NCBI GenBank assembly: GCA_034412795.1
Contig: DAOUMD010000047.1
Coordinates: 62,001 to 126,000, forward strand
Length of the DNA: 64,000 nt
Direction: 5' to 3'
DNA from: JAUVPY01 sp034412795
GTDB taxonomy: Bacteria > Chloroflexota > Anaerolineae > 4572-78 > NAK82
Positions 22,002-31,600 of this stretch are shown here, piece by piece. The position numbers and the translations under genes were made by a program. Position 1 is the stretch's first letter. Every line of letters starts with the position of its first letter. A model generated the notes under the pieces. It was not told the DNA's origin. It saw nothing but the letters and a program-made list of their open reading frames with translations, and did no database searches.

Positions 22002-23825
22002 CTAGCTCGCCAACTCTTTTGTGTAAATCTCGATGACGTCACCTTCCTGAAAGTCTTCGAAACCTTCCAGGCCAATGCCGCACTCATAGCCTGTATCCAC
22101 CTCACGCACGTCTTCGGTAAAGCGTTTGAGCGATGAGATCTTGCCATTGTAGATTTCATCACCGTTTCGGCGGACGCGCGCCAGCGCATTTCGTTTCACC
22201 TGACCATCGAGTACGTAAGATCCAGCAATGTGCCCCCTGCGAGGAATTCTAAAGATCGCCCTCACCTCGGCGTGACCGATGACCACATCTTCGTAACTTG
22301 GCTCTAGTAGGCCCTTGAGCGCTTTGTCAATGTCGTCGATCAATCTGTAGATAACGTCATATATCCGCACACTTACGCCCTCGACGTCGGCCAGACGTTG
22401 GGCGGCGGCATCGATTTCTACTTGGAAACCAACGATGATGGCCGAGGAAGCAACCGCCAGCATTATGTCGGACTCAGAGATGTTGCCCGTACCCTGTCGC
22501 AAGATGCGCACTTTCAGATCTTCGTCACCCAGATCCTTCAGCGATTTCACAATGGGGTCAATAGAACCCTGCACGTCAGCTTTGAGCACCAAGTTGAGTT
22601 CCTTGACCTCGCCCAACCTCATGCGCTCAAAAATGTCTTCAAGCGAAATGGTACGGCGTTGTTGCTGGCCGGATTCAAGCCGTTCATCAGCGCGCTGACT
22701 GACGATATTACGAGCCGCTCGCTCCGATTCAACTACTTCAAAGGAATCTCCAGCCGTAGGCACCTTGGGGAAACCGAGGATTGCCACCGGCGACGCCGGC
22801 CCAACCTCCTGCACACGTTCGCCCCGGTCGTTGAACATTGCCCGAACTTTGCCATACTTCTCACCAATGATGACAACATCACTAACGTTCATCGTGCCGT
22901 TCTGAATGAGAAGGGTCGCAGTCACACCACGACGTTCGTCCATTCTGCCCTCGATGACCGTTCCTTGAGCAGCGCGGTCGGGGTTGGCCTTTAACTCAGC
23001 CACCTCGGTTACCAGCAAAATGTTCTCCAGCAAATCATCAATACCCTGTCGTTGCGTGGCGGAGAGGGGGACGCAAATCACATCGCCGCCCCAGTCCTCC
23101 ACTACCAAGTCTTGGTCAGCCAGTTCCTGTTTCACTCGATCGGGGTTGGCATTCGATTTGTCAATTTTGTTGAGGGCGATCATAATGGGCACCCTGGCCG
23201 CTCGCGCGTGGTCAATCGCCTCTCGGGTTTGAGGCATCACGCCGTCGTCGGCGGCCACGACCAAGATCACCAAGTCAGTGACCTGGGCGCCCCGAGCGCG
23301 CATTGCTGTGAAAGCCTCGTGTCCCGGCGTGTCCAAAAAGGTGATTTTGCGTCCCGCCACGTCCACCTGGTACGCGCCGATATGTTGCGTGATACCTCCA
23401 GCCTCATCTTCCACTACATCCGTCTCACGGATGGCATCCAGCAGGGTAGTCTTGCCGTGGTCCACATGGCCCAACACTGTAACCACTGGCGGCCGAGGTT
23501 TCAACTTGCTGGGGTCTTCGTCGGCTATGAATCGTTCCCTCAACGGCACCACATCTTCCTGCTCCGGCACTTCCTCTTCCTCAGCCGCCTCCGGAACGAT
23601 CTCGAAACCCATCTCAGTACCGATAATGGCTGCGGTGTCGTAATCAACCTGCTGGTTGATGTTGGCCATAATGCCATTATTCATCAACTCTTTGATCACG
23701 TCGATCGGGCTAACGTCCATCAAGGCAGCCAGCTCCCGCACGGTGAGGACTGGTGGCACCTGAACCGCTTGATCTTGTCGTTTTTCCGAGTCTTTTGTGG
23801 CTTGTTTCGTTTGTTCTACAGCCAT
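22002..23825 (-). CDS. infB: Translation initiation factor IF-2
   Basis: A 607-residue IF-2, at the short end of the family because the N-terminal linker is minimal. IF2_N domain at about 25-80 (LTVRELAALMDVSPIDVIKELMNNG). GTPase motifs GHVDHGKTTLLD (G1), DTPGHEAF (G3) and NKIDKS (G4). Beta-barrel and C-terminal fMet-tRNA-binding domains follow (EGRMDERRGVTATLLIQ..., YECGIGLEGFEDFQEGDVIE). The ATG at 23825 has AGGGGG 8 nt upstream; the GTG at 23831 is too close to it. It recruits fMet-tRNA to the 30S subunit. Confidence 0.96.
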   Translation of the reverse strand: MAVEQTKQATKDSEKRQDQAVQVPPVLTVRELAALMDVSPIDVIKELMNNGIMANINQQVDYDTAAIIGTEMGFEIVPEAAEEEEVPEQEDVVPLRERFIADEDPSKLKPRPPVVTVLGHVDHGKTTLLDAIRETDVVEDEAGGITQHIGAYQVDVAGRKITFLDTPGHEAFTAMRARGAQVTDLVILVVAADDGVMPQTREAIDHARAARVPIMIALNKIDKSNANPDRVKQELADQDLVVEDWGGDVICVPLSATQRQGIDDLLENILLVTEVAELKANPDRAAQGTVIEGRMDERRGVTATLLIQNGTMNVSDVVIIGEKYGKVRAMFNDRGERVQEVGPASPVAILGFPKVPTAGDSFEVVESERAARNIVSQRADERLESGQQQRRTISLEDIFERMRLGEVKELNLVLKADVQGSIDPIVKSLKDLGDEDLKVRILRQGTGNISESDIMLAVASSAIIVGFQVEIDAAAQRLADVEGVSVRIYDVIYRLIDDIDKALKGLLEPSYEDVVIGHAEVRAIFRIPRRGHIAGSYVLDGQVKRNALARVRRNGDEIYNGKISSLKRFTEDVREVDTGYECGIGLEGFEDFQEGDVIEIYTKELAS

Positions 23826-24339
23826 TTGCACAACCCCCTTTTAACACTCATCAGCCCGACGGCTGAACTCTTTATTTTCGATAGACGCATACCAAGACAG
23901 CACTGCCCGACCAGGGGCGCGCTCAATCTTCTCCCACTTGCAGACATTCCTCCCCGCTATAACAGAAACGCATAACTTCGCGGCGAAGAGCAACTACAAA
24001 TGGATAGAAGACATCAATGCAATGCGCATCAACACAGGAGGCCGGCACCACCAATAACTATCCTCTGGGGGGATCTGTCTCCTAGAGGACGAGTTAACAG
24101 GCTTTCAGGCCAGAAGTGAAGGCTGGAGAGAGGAAAAAAGTCAGAGGCAACAAAACGAGGGTCAAACGCTAGGCAAGTACGTGCCTCAAACGCTCATAAC
24201 TTCCCCTCCTGCCAGCAGGTATGAGCCTGGCCTATTCACTTTTGTACCGCTCCTTCGGTATGTTCCGCTGGCATCACACCTCTACCGGACATGACACCTG
24301 ATCGGAGCCTATTGCTGCGATTCATCCTTCCTCAAGATG
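23826..24339. other. 514-bp gap within the nusA-infB series
   Basis: No ORF or RNA gene that I can support. Many bacteria have an L7Ae-like gene here, but no matching frame is open. A small dyad (CCTCTGGGGGGATCTGTCTCCTAGAGG, about 24061-24088) is the only structure noted. It may hold an internal promoter for infB. Confidence 0.5.
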
Positions 24340-24663
24340 TTAAGATGATAAATTATTTGCATCCGCCGGCGATGTATCTGGTAACTGTTGGGCCCAACCC
24401 AACAGAGCAGCCCGATCAGCCTCGGACAAAGCTACTTTCAGTGAGTGTGCCAAAGGACTGCTTGAAGCTCGACGCGGCTGGCCGACCGCTTTTTCCCAGC
24501 ATGCACGATCTCGGCAGAGATACGCGCCTCGTCCGTTTGCCTTGCCAGTCTCATCAACAAAGACCTTGCCATCGGGCGCACGTACGACTCGGATCAACTC
24601 ACGCTTCGATTTCACCTGACGGCAGGCGACGCAAGTCCTTTGCGGCACGTGTTTTGGTCTCAT
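24340..24663 (-). CDS. ylxR: YlxR/RnpM family RNA-binding protein
   Basis: A 107-residue protein with the family signature VPQRTCVACRQVKSKRELIRVVRAPDGKV, followed by GRGAYLCRDRACWEKA. YlxR (RnpM) proteins bind RNA and, in Bacillus, modulate RNase P. It starts 12 nt after the nusA stop, the usual pairing. The C-terminal ~30 residues are a variable helical tail. Confidence 0.93.
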   Translation of the reverse strand: MRPKHVPQRTCVACRQVKSKRELIRVVRAPDGKVFVDETGKANGRGAYLCRDRACWEKAVGQPRRASSSPLAHSLKVALSEADRAALLGWAQQLPDTSPADANNLSS

Positions 24664-24675
24664 CTCAAGCTCGTA

Positions 24676-26478
24676 TCAGTCTAAGAAGTCCTCCCATTTA
24701 TCACGTTCCCGCCCTGGCTTGCGACGGCGGCGGGCCACAACTTCACCCAGATCCTCGTCATAGACGAGCTGGCGCTTCTTGCGTCGCCCTTTCTTTTTGC
24801 CCTGGCGACGGCCATCTTCCTCCAACTCATCGTCATCATCTTCGGTGTTTTCCTCAACCCACACGAGAGGAACTTCAGCTTCGGGTTCGGATTCCGGTGC
24901 TGGTTCAAGTTTTAACTCGGGGGTTGTCTCAGCTTCGACCGGCTCATCGCTGGCATCAGCGACTGCCTCGACCTCTTCCGCAATCGCTTCTGGAGCCGCA
25001 ATCGCTTCTGGGACCTCAGCCTCTTCAGCCACCACCGGCTCGGCTTCAGCCTCAACCTCCGCCTCAATCTCAGCCTCAGCTTTTGCTTCTGCTTCGACCT
25101 CTGGCTCGGCAGGAGCTTCGTCTTTGCCGGTCAGCAACGCTTCAGCCTGAGCCAACAGATCATCTGGCTCTGCGCCCTCCAAAACCTCGGCGGCTTCCCC
25201 GACGAGTTCAGCTTCCTCTGCCTCGACCTCCAATTCGATTTCGGGTTGCTTCACTTCCAAAGCAGTTTCTGCCTGGTCAACGATTTGAATGGCTTGGCTG
25301 AGAGCTAGCAACTCACCTTCAGACAGGGCAACGCCCTCTTTGTCCCTAAGTATCTCTTCAGCAATAGTCAAGATGTCCCGGGATCCAGTTGTGGCCTCGC
25401 GTACGGGCTCCTCCTCGAAGGCCTTGCGAAGCGCCTCCTCGGCAGCTTCGGTCGCGCTCTTTATATCAATTCGCCACCCGGTCAACTTGGCCGCCAACCG
25501 GGCATTTTGCCCTTCTTTGCCAATCGCCAACGAGAGCTGCTTATCGGGGACAACCACGACAGCCGTTTTGCCCTCATTAGCGCCCTGAAGGATCACGTTG
25601 AGCACTTTGGCCGGGCTTAAGCCATTAGCGATAAAGGAGGCAACATCGGGGCTCCATTGAACCACGTCGATCTTCTCGCCGTTCAGCTCATTCACGATGC
25701 TTTGGATGCGCACACCCCGCATTCCCACACACGATCCAACGGGATCAACGCCCTCTTGTAATGCAGCTACGGCCACCTTGGACCGGAAGCCAGCCTCCCG
25801 AGCAATAGATTTTATCTCCACTGTGCCGTTGAAAATCTCCGGCACTTCCAACTCAAGCAGCCGGCGTAACATAGTGCGATGAGTCCGGGAAACGATAATC
25901 GTTGGTCCCCGACTCGTCTTCTGCACTTCTGACACGTACGCACGCAGTCGCTGACCAATACTATAGCGTTCGGTAGGAATCTGTTCAGAACGAGGCAGAA
26001 TCGCCTCTACTTTGCCCAGGCTCATTGTCACCTGCTGAGGTTCGATACTCTGCACGGTGCCATTGATAATCTCGCCTTCGCGCTCGACGTAGCTGTTGTA
26101 CAGCGAGTCGCGTTCAGCTTCACGGATGCGCTGCAAGATGACCTGTTTAGCTGTCTGTGCGGCAATACGACCGAAATCAGCAGGGGTCGTCTCAATATAG
26201 ATTACGTCGCCTATGTTCACATCGGGAACGTATTCTCGGGCTTCGTCCAAGGTGATTTGGGCTTTACCGTCAATAACCTCGGGAACCACCTCTTTTTCGA
26301 CGAATATCTGGGCTTCTCCCGTTTCCGGGTCGATCTTGGCCGTGATAATTTGAGCCGCGCCAAAGTTACGCTTATAGGCAGAGATTAGCGCAGCCTCAAT
26401 TGCCTCTATCACTACCTCTTTGGAAAGCTGCCGTTCGTGGCACACCTGGTTGATAGCACTTATAAACTCTTTGTTCAC
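24676..26478 (-). CDS. nusA: Transcription termination/antitermination factor NusA with long acidic tail
   Basis: About 600 residues from the GTG at 26478 (GAAGGA 5 nt upstream); codons further upstream are open but not NusA-like. N-terminal domain (EFISAINQVCHERQLSKEVVIEAIEAALISAYKRN), S1 domain (IINGTVQSIEPQQVTMSLGKVEAILPRSEQ) and two KH domains (DPVGSCVGMRGVRIQSIVNELNGEKIDVV; LSLAIGKEGQNARLAAKLTGW) are intact. After residue ~395 there is a ~150-residue Glu/Ala repeat region and a basic C-terminus (GRRQGKKKGRRKKRQ). NusA controls pausing, termination and antitermination. Usually rimP precedes nusA; here an alcohol dehydrogenase does. Confidence 0.95.
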   Translation of the reverse strand: MNKEFISAINQVCHERQLSKEVVIEAIEAALISAYKRNFGAAQIITAKIDPETGEAQIFVEKEVVPEVIDGKAQITLDEAREYVPDVNIGDVIYIETTPADFGRIAAQTAKQVILQRIREAERDSLYNSYVEREGEIINGTVQSIEPQQVTMSLGKVEAILPRSEQIPTERYSIGQRLRAYVSEVQKTSRGPTIIVSRTHRTMLRRLLELEVPEIFNGTVEIKSIAREAGFRSKVAVAALQEGVDPVGSCVGMRGVRIQSIVNELNGEKIDVVQWSPDVASFIANGLSPAKVLNVILQGANEGKTAVVVVPDKQLSLAIGKEGQNARLAAKLTGWRIDIKSATEAAEEALRKAFEEEPVREATTGSRDILTIAEEILRDKEGVALSEGELLALSQAIQIVDQAETALEVKQPEIELEVEAEEAELVGEAAEVLEGAEPDDLLAQAEALLTGKDEAPAEPEVEAEAKAEAEIEAEVEAEAEPVVAEEAEVPEAIAAPEAIAEEVEAVADASDEPVEAETTPELKLEPAPESEPEAEVPLVWVEENTEDDDDELEEDGRRQGKKKGRRKKRQLVYDEDLGEVVARRRRKPGRERDKWEDFLD

Positions 26479-26669
26479 AGTTCCTTCAAGCTCCCTACTT
26501 GTCGCTCCCACACAATATCTGGTACCTTGTAAAACAGTTGATGTCTCTATACGAAGAAAAGTGGGGAGTTCCCACTTTTCCACAATCAACCATTGATATC
26601 TGCTCTGCTGCGTACCACAAGAATTATACCACGAACGTTGTGGCGTTGCAAATCCAACTGCAATACGTT

Positions 26670-27623
26670 TTAGGCAGTAAGCAAAACCTTGAGCACGCCA
26701 CGGTCGCCTGCTCGCTCAAAGGCGGTCAAGCCATCGTTCAGTGAATAGGTCTCGTGGATGAGCGGCTCCACATCCACCAACCGCTGCTCCAGAAGACGCA
26801 AAGCAGCCGGGAACGGCCCGCAGCGGGAACCGACGACGGTAACCTCATCGACGACGAGCATGCTCAAGTCCAGGCTCACATCCCCGTGGAACGTGCTCTT
26901 GAGCACCAATGTCCCTCGTGGGCGAACCAGAGCGCGGGCGGTGGCAAATCCATGGGCACTGCCGGTGGCTTCGACGACCACGTCCGCCCCGGACGGGATC
27001 ACCTCGTCGGCGATCCGGGTACGCACCCCCCGCCGTTCCAGAATGGCCAGCTTTTCCGGGTGCCGTCCCACGAGCAACAGATCACAGCCGGTTAACTGCA
27101 ACACCTGAGCCACGAGCAACCCCAATTTGCCATCGCCCAACACGATGATCCGGTCCGTGGGCCGAATGGCCACCTGCTCGGTGATCTCGCAGGCAGCCGC
27201 CAACGGCTCGGTGAACACCGCCCACTCGTCTGGGACAGCGGACGGCACCGGGTAAAGCAGCTCAATCGGCAGCGTGAAGTAGTCGGCCATCGTCCCGTCA
27301 CGTCGGTGGATGCCCAACGAGGTGCGATGTGGGCAATGGGTGGGATCACCCCGGCGGCAGGTAGCACATACCCCGCAGTAAGCATTGATCTCACCCACCA
27401 CGCGCTGGCCCACCAGCTCCGGCGCGTCGTCGGCACGGGTCACTTCGCCCACAAACTCGTGGCCCAGCACGCCCTTGAACCCCAGATACCCGTGCACGAT
27501 TTCCAGATCGGTGTTGCAGATGCCCGCCAACCGGGTGCGGATCAAGGCCTCGCCTGGCGGCGGGGTGGGGTGGGGTGCATCTGGACGGTATTCAAGCTGT
27601 TCATCAAAATGCAATGCGCGCAT
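26670..27623 (-). CDS. Zinc-dependent alcohol dehydrogenase (MDR superfamily)
   Basis: A 317-residue medium-chain dehydrogenase, slightly short for the family. Catalytic zinc residues are in GICNTDLE and GHEFVGEV; the structural zinc loop is CGVCATCRRGDPTHC. The NAD-binding segment is RIIVLGDGKLGLLVAQVLQLTG, a GxGxxG variant. It probably oxidises or reduces a polyol or alcohol, and the substrate cannot be read. It precedes nusA on the same strand with a ~190-nt gap and appears independent of it. Confidence 0.88.
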   Translation of the reverse strand: MRALHFDEQLEYRPDAPHPTPPPGEALIRTRLAGICNTDLEIVHGYLGFKGVLGHEFVGEVTRADDAPELVGQRVVGEINAYCGVCATCRRGDPTHCPHRTSLGIHRRDGTMADYFTLPIELLYPVPSAVPDEWAVFTEPLAAACEITEQVAIRPTDRIIVLGDGKLGLLVAQVLQLTGCDLLLVGRHPEKLAILERRGVRTRIADEVIPSGADVVVEATGSAHGFATARALVRPRGTLVLKSTFHGDVSLDLSMLVVDEVTVVGSRCGPFPAALRLLEQRLVDVEPLIHETYSLNDGLTAFERAGDRGVLKVLLTA

Positions 27624-27788
27624 CGGTCATTTCCTCCCCAGGCCAGTATAACACAATGCACGGACTGTAACAAAGGAGCATAACACATCAAGGACTTGGA
27701 GTCGAGGCTTTCACCGGATTTCGCTTGTCCCCAAATGATTAGAGCTGGGCGCTTCCCTTGTCGGGCGTGTCTGAGTATAATTGTAGGT

Positions 27789-30320
27789 ATGGAAACACTG
27801 GATCAATACGAGGTCAATTCAACTTCAGATTTAGATGCGGTGGTGGGCCTCACGGACCGTGCAGACCTTTATCGCATTGACGCAAGCCGCAGTCTGGATT
27901 CGGAACACCGGTCAAAAATGGGACAGTTTTTTACCCCGCCCTCCGTTGCCCGGTTCATGGCTTCGTTTTTTGGGAATTCATTACAGGAGATTCGCCTCTT
28001 AGATGCGGGTGCAGGTGTTGGCATTCTGACAGCAGCATTTGTGGAGGAGGTTTGTCAACGTGATGCTCATCCGCGTATCGTTTCGGTGATAGCTTATGAG
28101 TTGGAACCGTTGTTGGTCGAGTACCTCCATTCCATGTTGGTCGAGTGCCAAGAGGTATGTCAGGAATGTGAGGTGGAATTCGTTGGGAAGGTATTGGAGG
28201 AAGATTTCATCCTTTCAGGCGTAGAAATGTTGAGAGGGGGATTGTTCCCAGTCGAACGCTATTCCTTCAATCGAGCGATTCTAAATCCTCCATACAAGAA
28301 GATCAGAAGTGACTCAAGACATCGGCGTCTGCTGAGCGGCATTGGCATAGAGACCAGCAATTTGTACTCTGCTTTCCTGGCGATTGCAGTTGACCTGCTG
28401 GAGCCAGGTGGGGAGTTGGTCGCCATTACGCCTCGCAGTTTTTGTAACGGTCCCTACTTCAAATCCTTCCGAAAGTTATTCCTAAAGGCAGTGACGCTGC
28501 GGCGCATTCACATCTTTGAGTCAAGGGAGGAAGCATTTAAAGGCGACGATGTTTTGCAAGAAAACGTCATATTCCACGCAGTTAAAGATGGTGATAGGGG
28601 AAAAGTCCTCATTTCCGCCAGCCACGGCCCGGCCAAAGAGAACATGACCGTCCGTGAGGTGGATTATGAACAGGTTGTCAACCCTGATGACACTGATCTA
28701 ATCATCCACATCGCTGCCAGCGAAATGGATCAGTTCGTACTGGATCGGGTAGGCGTATTCAAACACTCTTTGGATGATCTTGGGATCGCTGTTTCTACAG
28801 GGCGTGTTGTCGATTTTAGGGCCAAAGATTTCTTGAGAGCCGACCCTGACGACGACACGGTGCCGCTCATCTACCCCACCCATTTCCACAATGGGTTCAT
28901 CCAATGGCCCAAGTCCGGTAGCAAGAAGCCAAATGCAATTGTGTTGACCTCGCGGACAGAATCACTTCTGCTGCCCGCTGGAGATTATGTTCTCGTGAGA
29001 CGTTTCTCAGCCAAGGAGGAACCCCGCCGCGTTGTGGCTGCGATCTATGATCCGACACAGGTTTCGTTTCCATTTGTAGGTTTTGAGAACCACCTGAATG
29101 TTTATCATTGTAACAACGATGGGTTATCCAAGGAACTGACAAGAGGTCTCGCTGTATTCCTGAATTCAACCCTGGTAGACAGTTACTTTCGACAGTTTAA
29201 TGGCCACACACAAGTCAACGCAACTGACTTAAGGATGTTGCGGTATCCAAGTCGGGAGGTTCTGGAATCCCTTGGAACAAGTGTTGAAAGTGACTTTCCG
29301 TCTCAGAAGGAAATTGACGATTTGTTAGAAAGGGAGATTCGTCGCATGGCAGATATCCAATCCCCTAATCCCGTGGCTGTAAAGCAGAAGATCGACGAGG
29401 CGTTGGAGATTTTGAAAGCCCTTGACCTCCCAAGAGGTCAACAGAATGAGCGTTCTGCCCTCACTCTCTTGGCGCTTATCAATCTGAAACCGGAAATGTC
29501 GTGGTCCAAGGCAAAAGACCCTTTGATGGGTATTACGCCCATCATGGATTTCTGTCGGAATCATTACGGCAGACAATACGCGCCGAATACCCGTGAGACC
29601 TTCAGGAGACAGACGATGCATCAGTTCGTTGACGCTGGTCTGGCTGTGCCCAATCCAGACGACCCAAGCAGGCCAGTCAATAGTCCCAAGTTCTGTTATC
29701 AGATTGAGCCGGCTGCGTTCGAACTGCTTAGAACCTATGGAACGCCAGCGTGGGTAGATGGTCTGAATGCCTACTTGAGATCAGTGGAAACGCTGAAGCA
29801 ACGGTACGCAAGGGCGCGTGAGTTGAAGATGGTTCCGGTGACTCTTGCGGAAGGAAAGGAGTTCTACCTGACGCCCGGCGACCATAGCAGACTGGTAAAA
29901 GCCATCATTGATGAGTTTGCGCCGAGGTTCGTGCCTGGCGGCCACGTTATCTATGTGGGTGATACGGGCGACAAGTGGAGATATTTTGATGAAGAAGCGC
30001 TTCGTGTCCTCGGTGTCGCAGTGGATGTCCACGGTAAAATGCCTGATGTAGCAATTCACCACGTCGAGAAAGACTGGCTGGTTCTCGTTGAGGCGGTTAC
30101 GAGCCACGGCCCTGTCAATCCTAAGCGCCGAGAGGAATTGGCGGCTCTTTTTGAGGATGCACGACCTGGACTGGTTTATGTTACGGCCTTCCTGACTCGC
30201 AGCGACATGGCGAAGTATATTGGTGAAATCTCTTGGGAAACGGAGGTATGGGTCCAGGAAGCGGGAACGCATCTCATTCACTTCGATGGTAAGCGTTTCC
30301 TAGGACCTTATGACAGCTAA
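27789..30320 (+). CDS. Fused BsuBI/PstI-type restriction-modification protein
   Basis: 843 residues from the ATG at 27789. The N-terminal half is an N6-adenine DNA methyltransferase: FxGxG-type motif LLDAGAGVGILT (about 70-81), NPPY at 166-169, and an Eco57I/TaqI-like target region (ARFMASFF, FCNGPYFKSFRKLFL). After about residue 540 comes the helical N-domain of BsuBI/PstI endonucleases and then the PD-(D/E)xK nuclease: GKMPDVAIHHVEKDWLVLVEAVTSHGPVNPKR, whose SHGPV.PKR block is a hallmark of that family. Known relatives recognise CTGCAG, so cleavage and methylation there is a reasonable guess. In most systems the two activities are separate genes; here they are one chain. A hypothetical gene follows. 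Confidence 0.88.
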   Translation: METLDQYEVNSTSDLDAVVGLTDRADLYRIDASRSLDSEHRSKMGQFFTPPSVARFMASFFGNSLQEIRLLDAGAGVGILTAAFVEEVCQRDAHPRIVSVIAYELEPLLVEYLHSMLVECQEVCQECEVEFVGKVLEEDFILSGVEMLRGGLFPVERYSFNRAILNPPYKKIRSDSRHRRLLSGIGIETSNLYSAFLAIAVDLLEPGGELVAITPRSFCNGPYFKSFRKLFLKAVTLRRIHIFESREEAFKGDDVLQENVIFHAVKDGDRGKVLISASHGPAKENMTVREVDYEQVVNPDDTDLIIHIAASEMDQFVLDRVGVFKHSLDDLGIAVSTGRVVDFRAKDFLRADPDDDTVPLIYPTHFHNGFIQWPKSGSKKPNAIVLTSRTESLLLPAGDYVLVRRFSAKEEPRRVVAAIYDPTQVSFPFVGFENHLNVYHCNNDGLSKELTRGLAVFLNSTLVDSYFRQFNGHTQVNATDLRMLRYPSREVLESLGTSVESDFPSQKEIDDLLEREIRRMADIQSPNPVAVKQKIDEALEILKALDLPRGQQNERSALTLLALINLKPEMSWSKAKDPLMGITPIMDFCRNHYGRQYAPNTRETFRRQTMHQFVDAGLAVPNPDDPSRPVNSPKFCYQIEPAAFELLRTYGTPAWVDGLNAYLRSVETLKQRYARARELKMVPVTLAEGKEFYLTPGDHSRLVKAIIDEFAPRFVPGGHVIYVGDTGDKWRYFDEEALRVLGVAVDVHGKMPDVAIHHVEKDWLVLVEAVTSHGPVNPKRREELAALFEDARPGLVYVTAFLTRSDMAKYIGEISWETEVWVQEAGTHLIHFDGKRFLGPYDS

Positions 30321-30536
30321 CGTCTACTGGTAGTGTTCCAAGAAACGTTGGGGTAATCTACAGGAGGGTGCGCCCAACAACTTGCTGTACCCGACCGCCT
30401 GATCGAGAATTGTTTTGCTCCTCTGTTCGACCCAATGTCGTGATTTGGCTTGCTGGGTTCATCGTCTCACCCAGCGGTGGGTGAGTTTCGTACTATAGGT
30501 CAGTCCTCGATAGGTGCTCCAGAGGGGAGGGGGGAC

Positions 30537-31430
30537 GTGCCAATCAAATATCCTGCAGATATATCTTTGCCTGGTGAAGACGCGGTTGGGCCATCAAGCC
30601 CTGTTCAGCAATCTCTTGAGGTCTTGCGAGTAATCATATCTGATACGCCGCTTCCGGAAGCCCCTTCTAGAGAAGCGTACCCGATTCTAGCGCTGCACAC
30701 ACTATACCTCATTGAAGGAGCTGGACAGCTCAACAGCATGGGCTATCATTCGGCTGCGGTTTCTCTATTTCGCTCGATTGAAGATGCTTTGGATTGCTTT
30801 GCTGCTGTCACTCTTGTCCCCGGTGCAGTGGAGAGCTGGCTGAGAGGTGAACTGAGAGCCAGTGATGCCGCGAAACTATGGGTGGCCACTGAGGCGGAGA
30901 GCTTTGAACACGCTCATGACACAGGAGCATCTCTTTCTGACTATCGTAAAAGACTGCGATCTCAATTCAACAAATATGCTCACTGCTCAATCAGGCAGAC
31001 TGGATGGAATCTGTATCTTGAGTATGACAGCGAAGAGAGAAGAAGCTTCCGTCTCCAATTCAACCTAGGGCCTGTAGTCATCGATAAGAACGCCCATAGC
31101 ATCGATGCGCATTTGACCGCTAGTCTCTATGAGTTGATTGAATTGGTGGAGAAAGCCTTCAGTGAACATCTGGCGCAGAACGAGCAAATGTGTGCAAGAT
31201 TGCACGCTCTTAAGTCGGACATACTCGCCATATTGGAGCGCCATGTTGAGGGCGAATGCCTTGATGTCTCCAGGGCTCCCGAAATACGCGCCTTGTGTGG
31301 AGTACAGACTCGCAGTAGCACGAGGCTGGACGGCGCGGAGCGGCCTAACCCGCGTATGGTGCGACCGGTGGTTTTTACCCGAAACCGCGTGGCGCGGAGG
31401 ATGGGCGGCAAAGGGAAGGACATTAACTAA
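30537..31430 (+). CDS. Hypothetical protein downstream of the restriction-modification gene
   Basis: About 297 residues from the GTG at 30537, which has GGGAGGGGGG directly upstream; the frame is open from 30450. Residues 60-150 form a helical bundle with a conserved-looking patch (YHSAAVSLFRSIEDALDCF and FNKYAHCSIRQTGWNLYLEYD) reminiscent of HEPN-like/DUF5677-like proteins, but without a clear Rx4-6H motif. The last ~40 residues (RSSTRLDGAERPNPRMVRP...) look unstructured. Probably an accessory of the restriction system by position only. Confidence 0.5.
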   Translation: MPIKYPADISLPGEDAVGPSSPVQQSLEVLRVIISDTPLPEAPSREAYPILALHTLYLIEGAGQLNSMGYHSAAVSLFRSIEDALDCFAAVTLVPGAVESWLRGELRASDAAKLWVATEAESFEHAHDTGASLSDYRKRLRSQFNKYAHCSIRQTGWNLYLEYDSEERRSFRLQFNLGPVVIDKNAHSIDAHLTASLYELIELVEKAFSEHLAQNEQMCARLHALKSDILAILERHVEGECLDVSRAPEIRALCGVQTRSSTRLDGAERPNPRMVRPVVFTRNRVARRMGGKGKDIN

Positions 31431-31600
31431 TCCCGAACTTTGACAACCTGTGCCCATTCAGATGTGACGGGGAAATCCGCCAACTCCCGACCTTCCAAGC
31501 GGAGGAGTGACAGCATCGCCCTACGGCGGGAGAATGGTCATTGAACGTCGGGGGGCAAGGGTGAAAAGGGGATATGCTGCCAGCCGAAGGAGGTATATCT

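Noticed and set aside
23052..23975. 307-residue + strand frame opposite infB
   Set aside because: Antisense shadow of the IF-2 GTPase domain; composition is rich in His/Arg/Ser as expected for a shadow.
24291..25301. 336-residue + strand frame across ylxR and the nusA tail
   Set aside because: The Pro/Gln/Leu-rich sequence is the complement of the Glu/Ala repeats in NusA, not a real protein.
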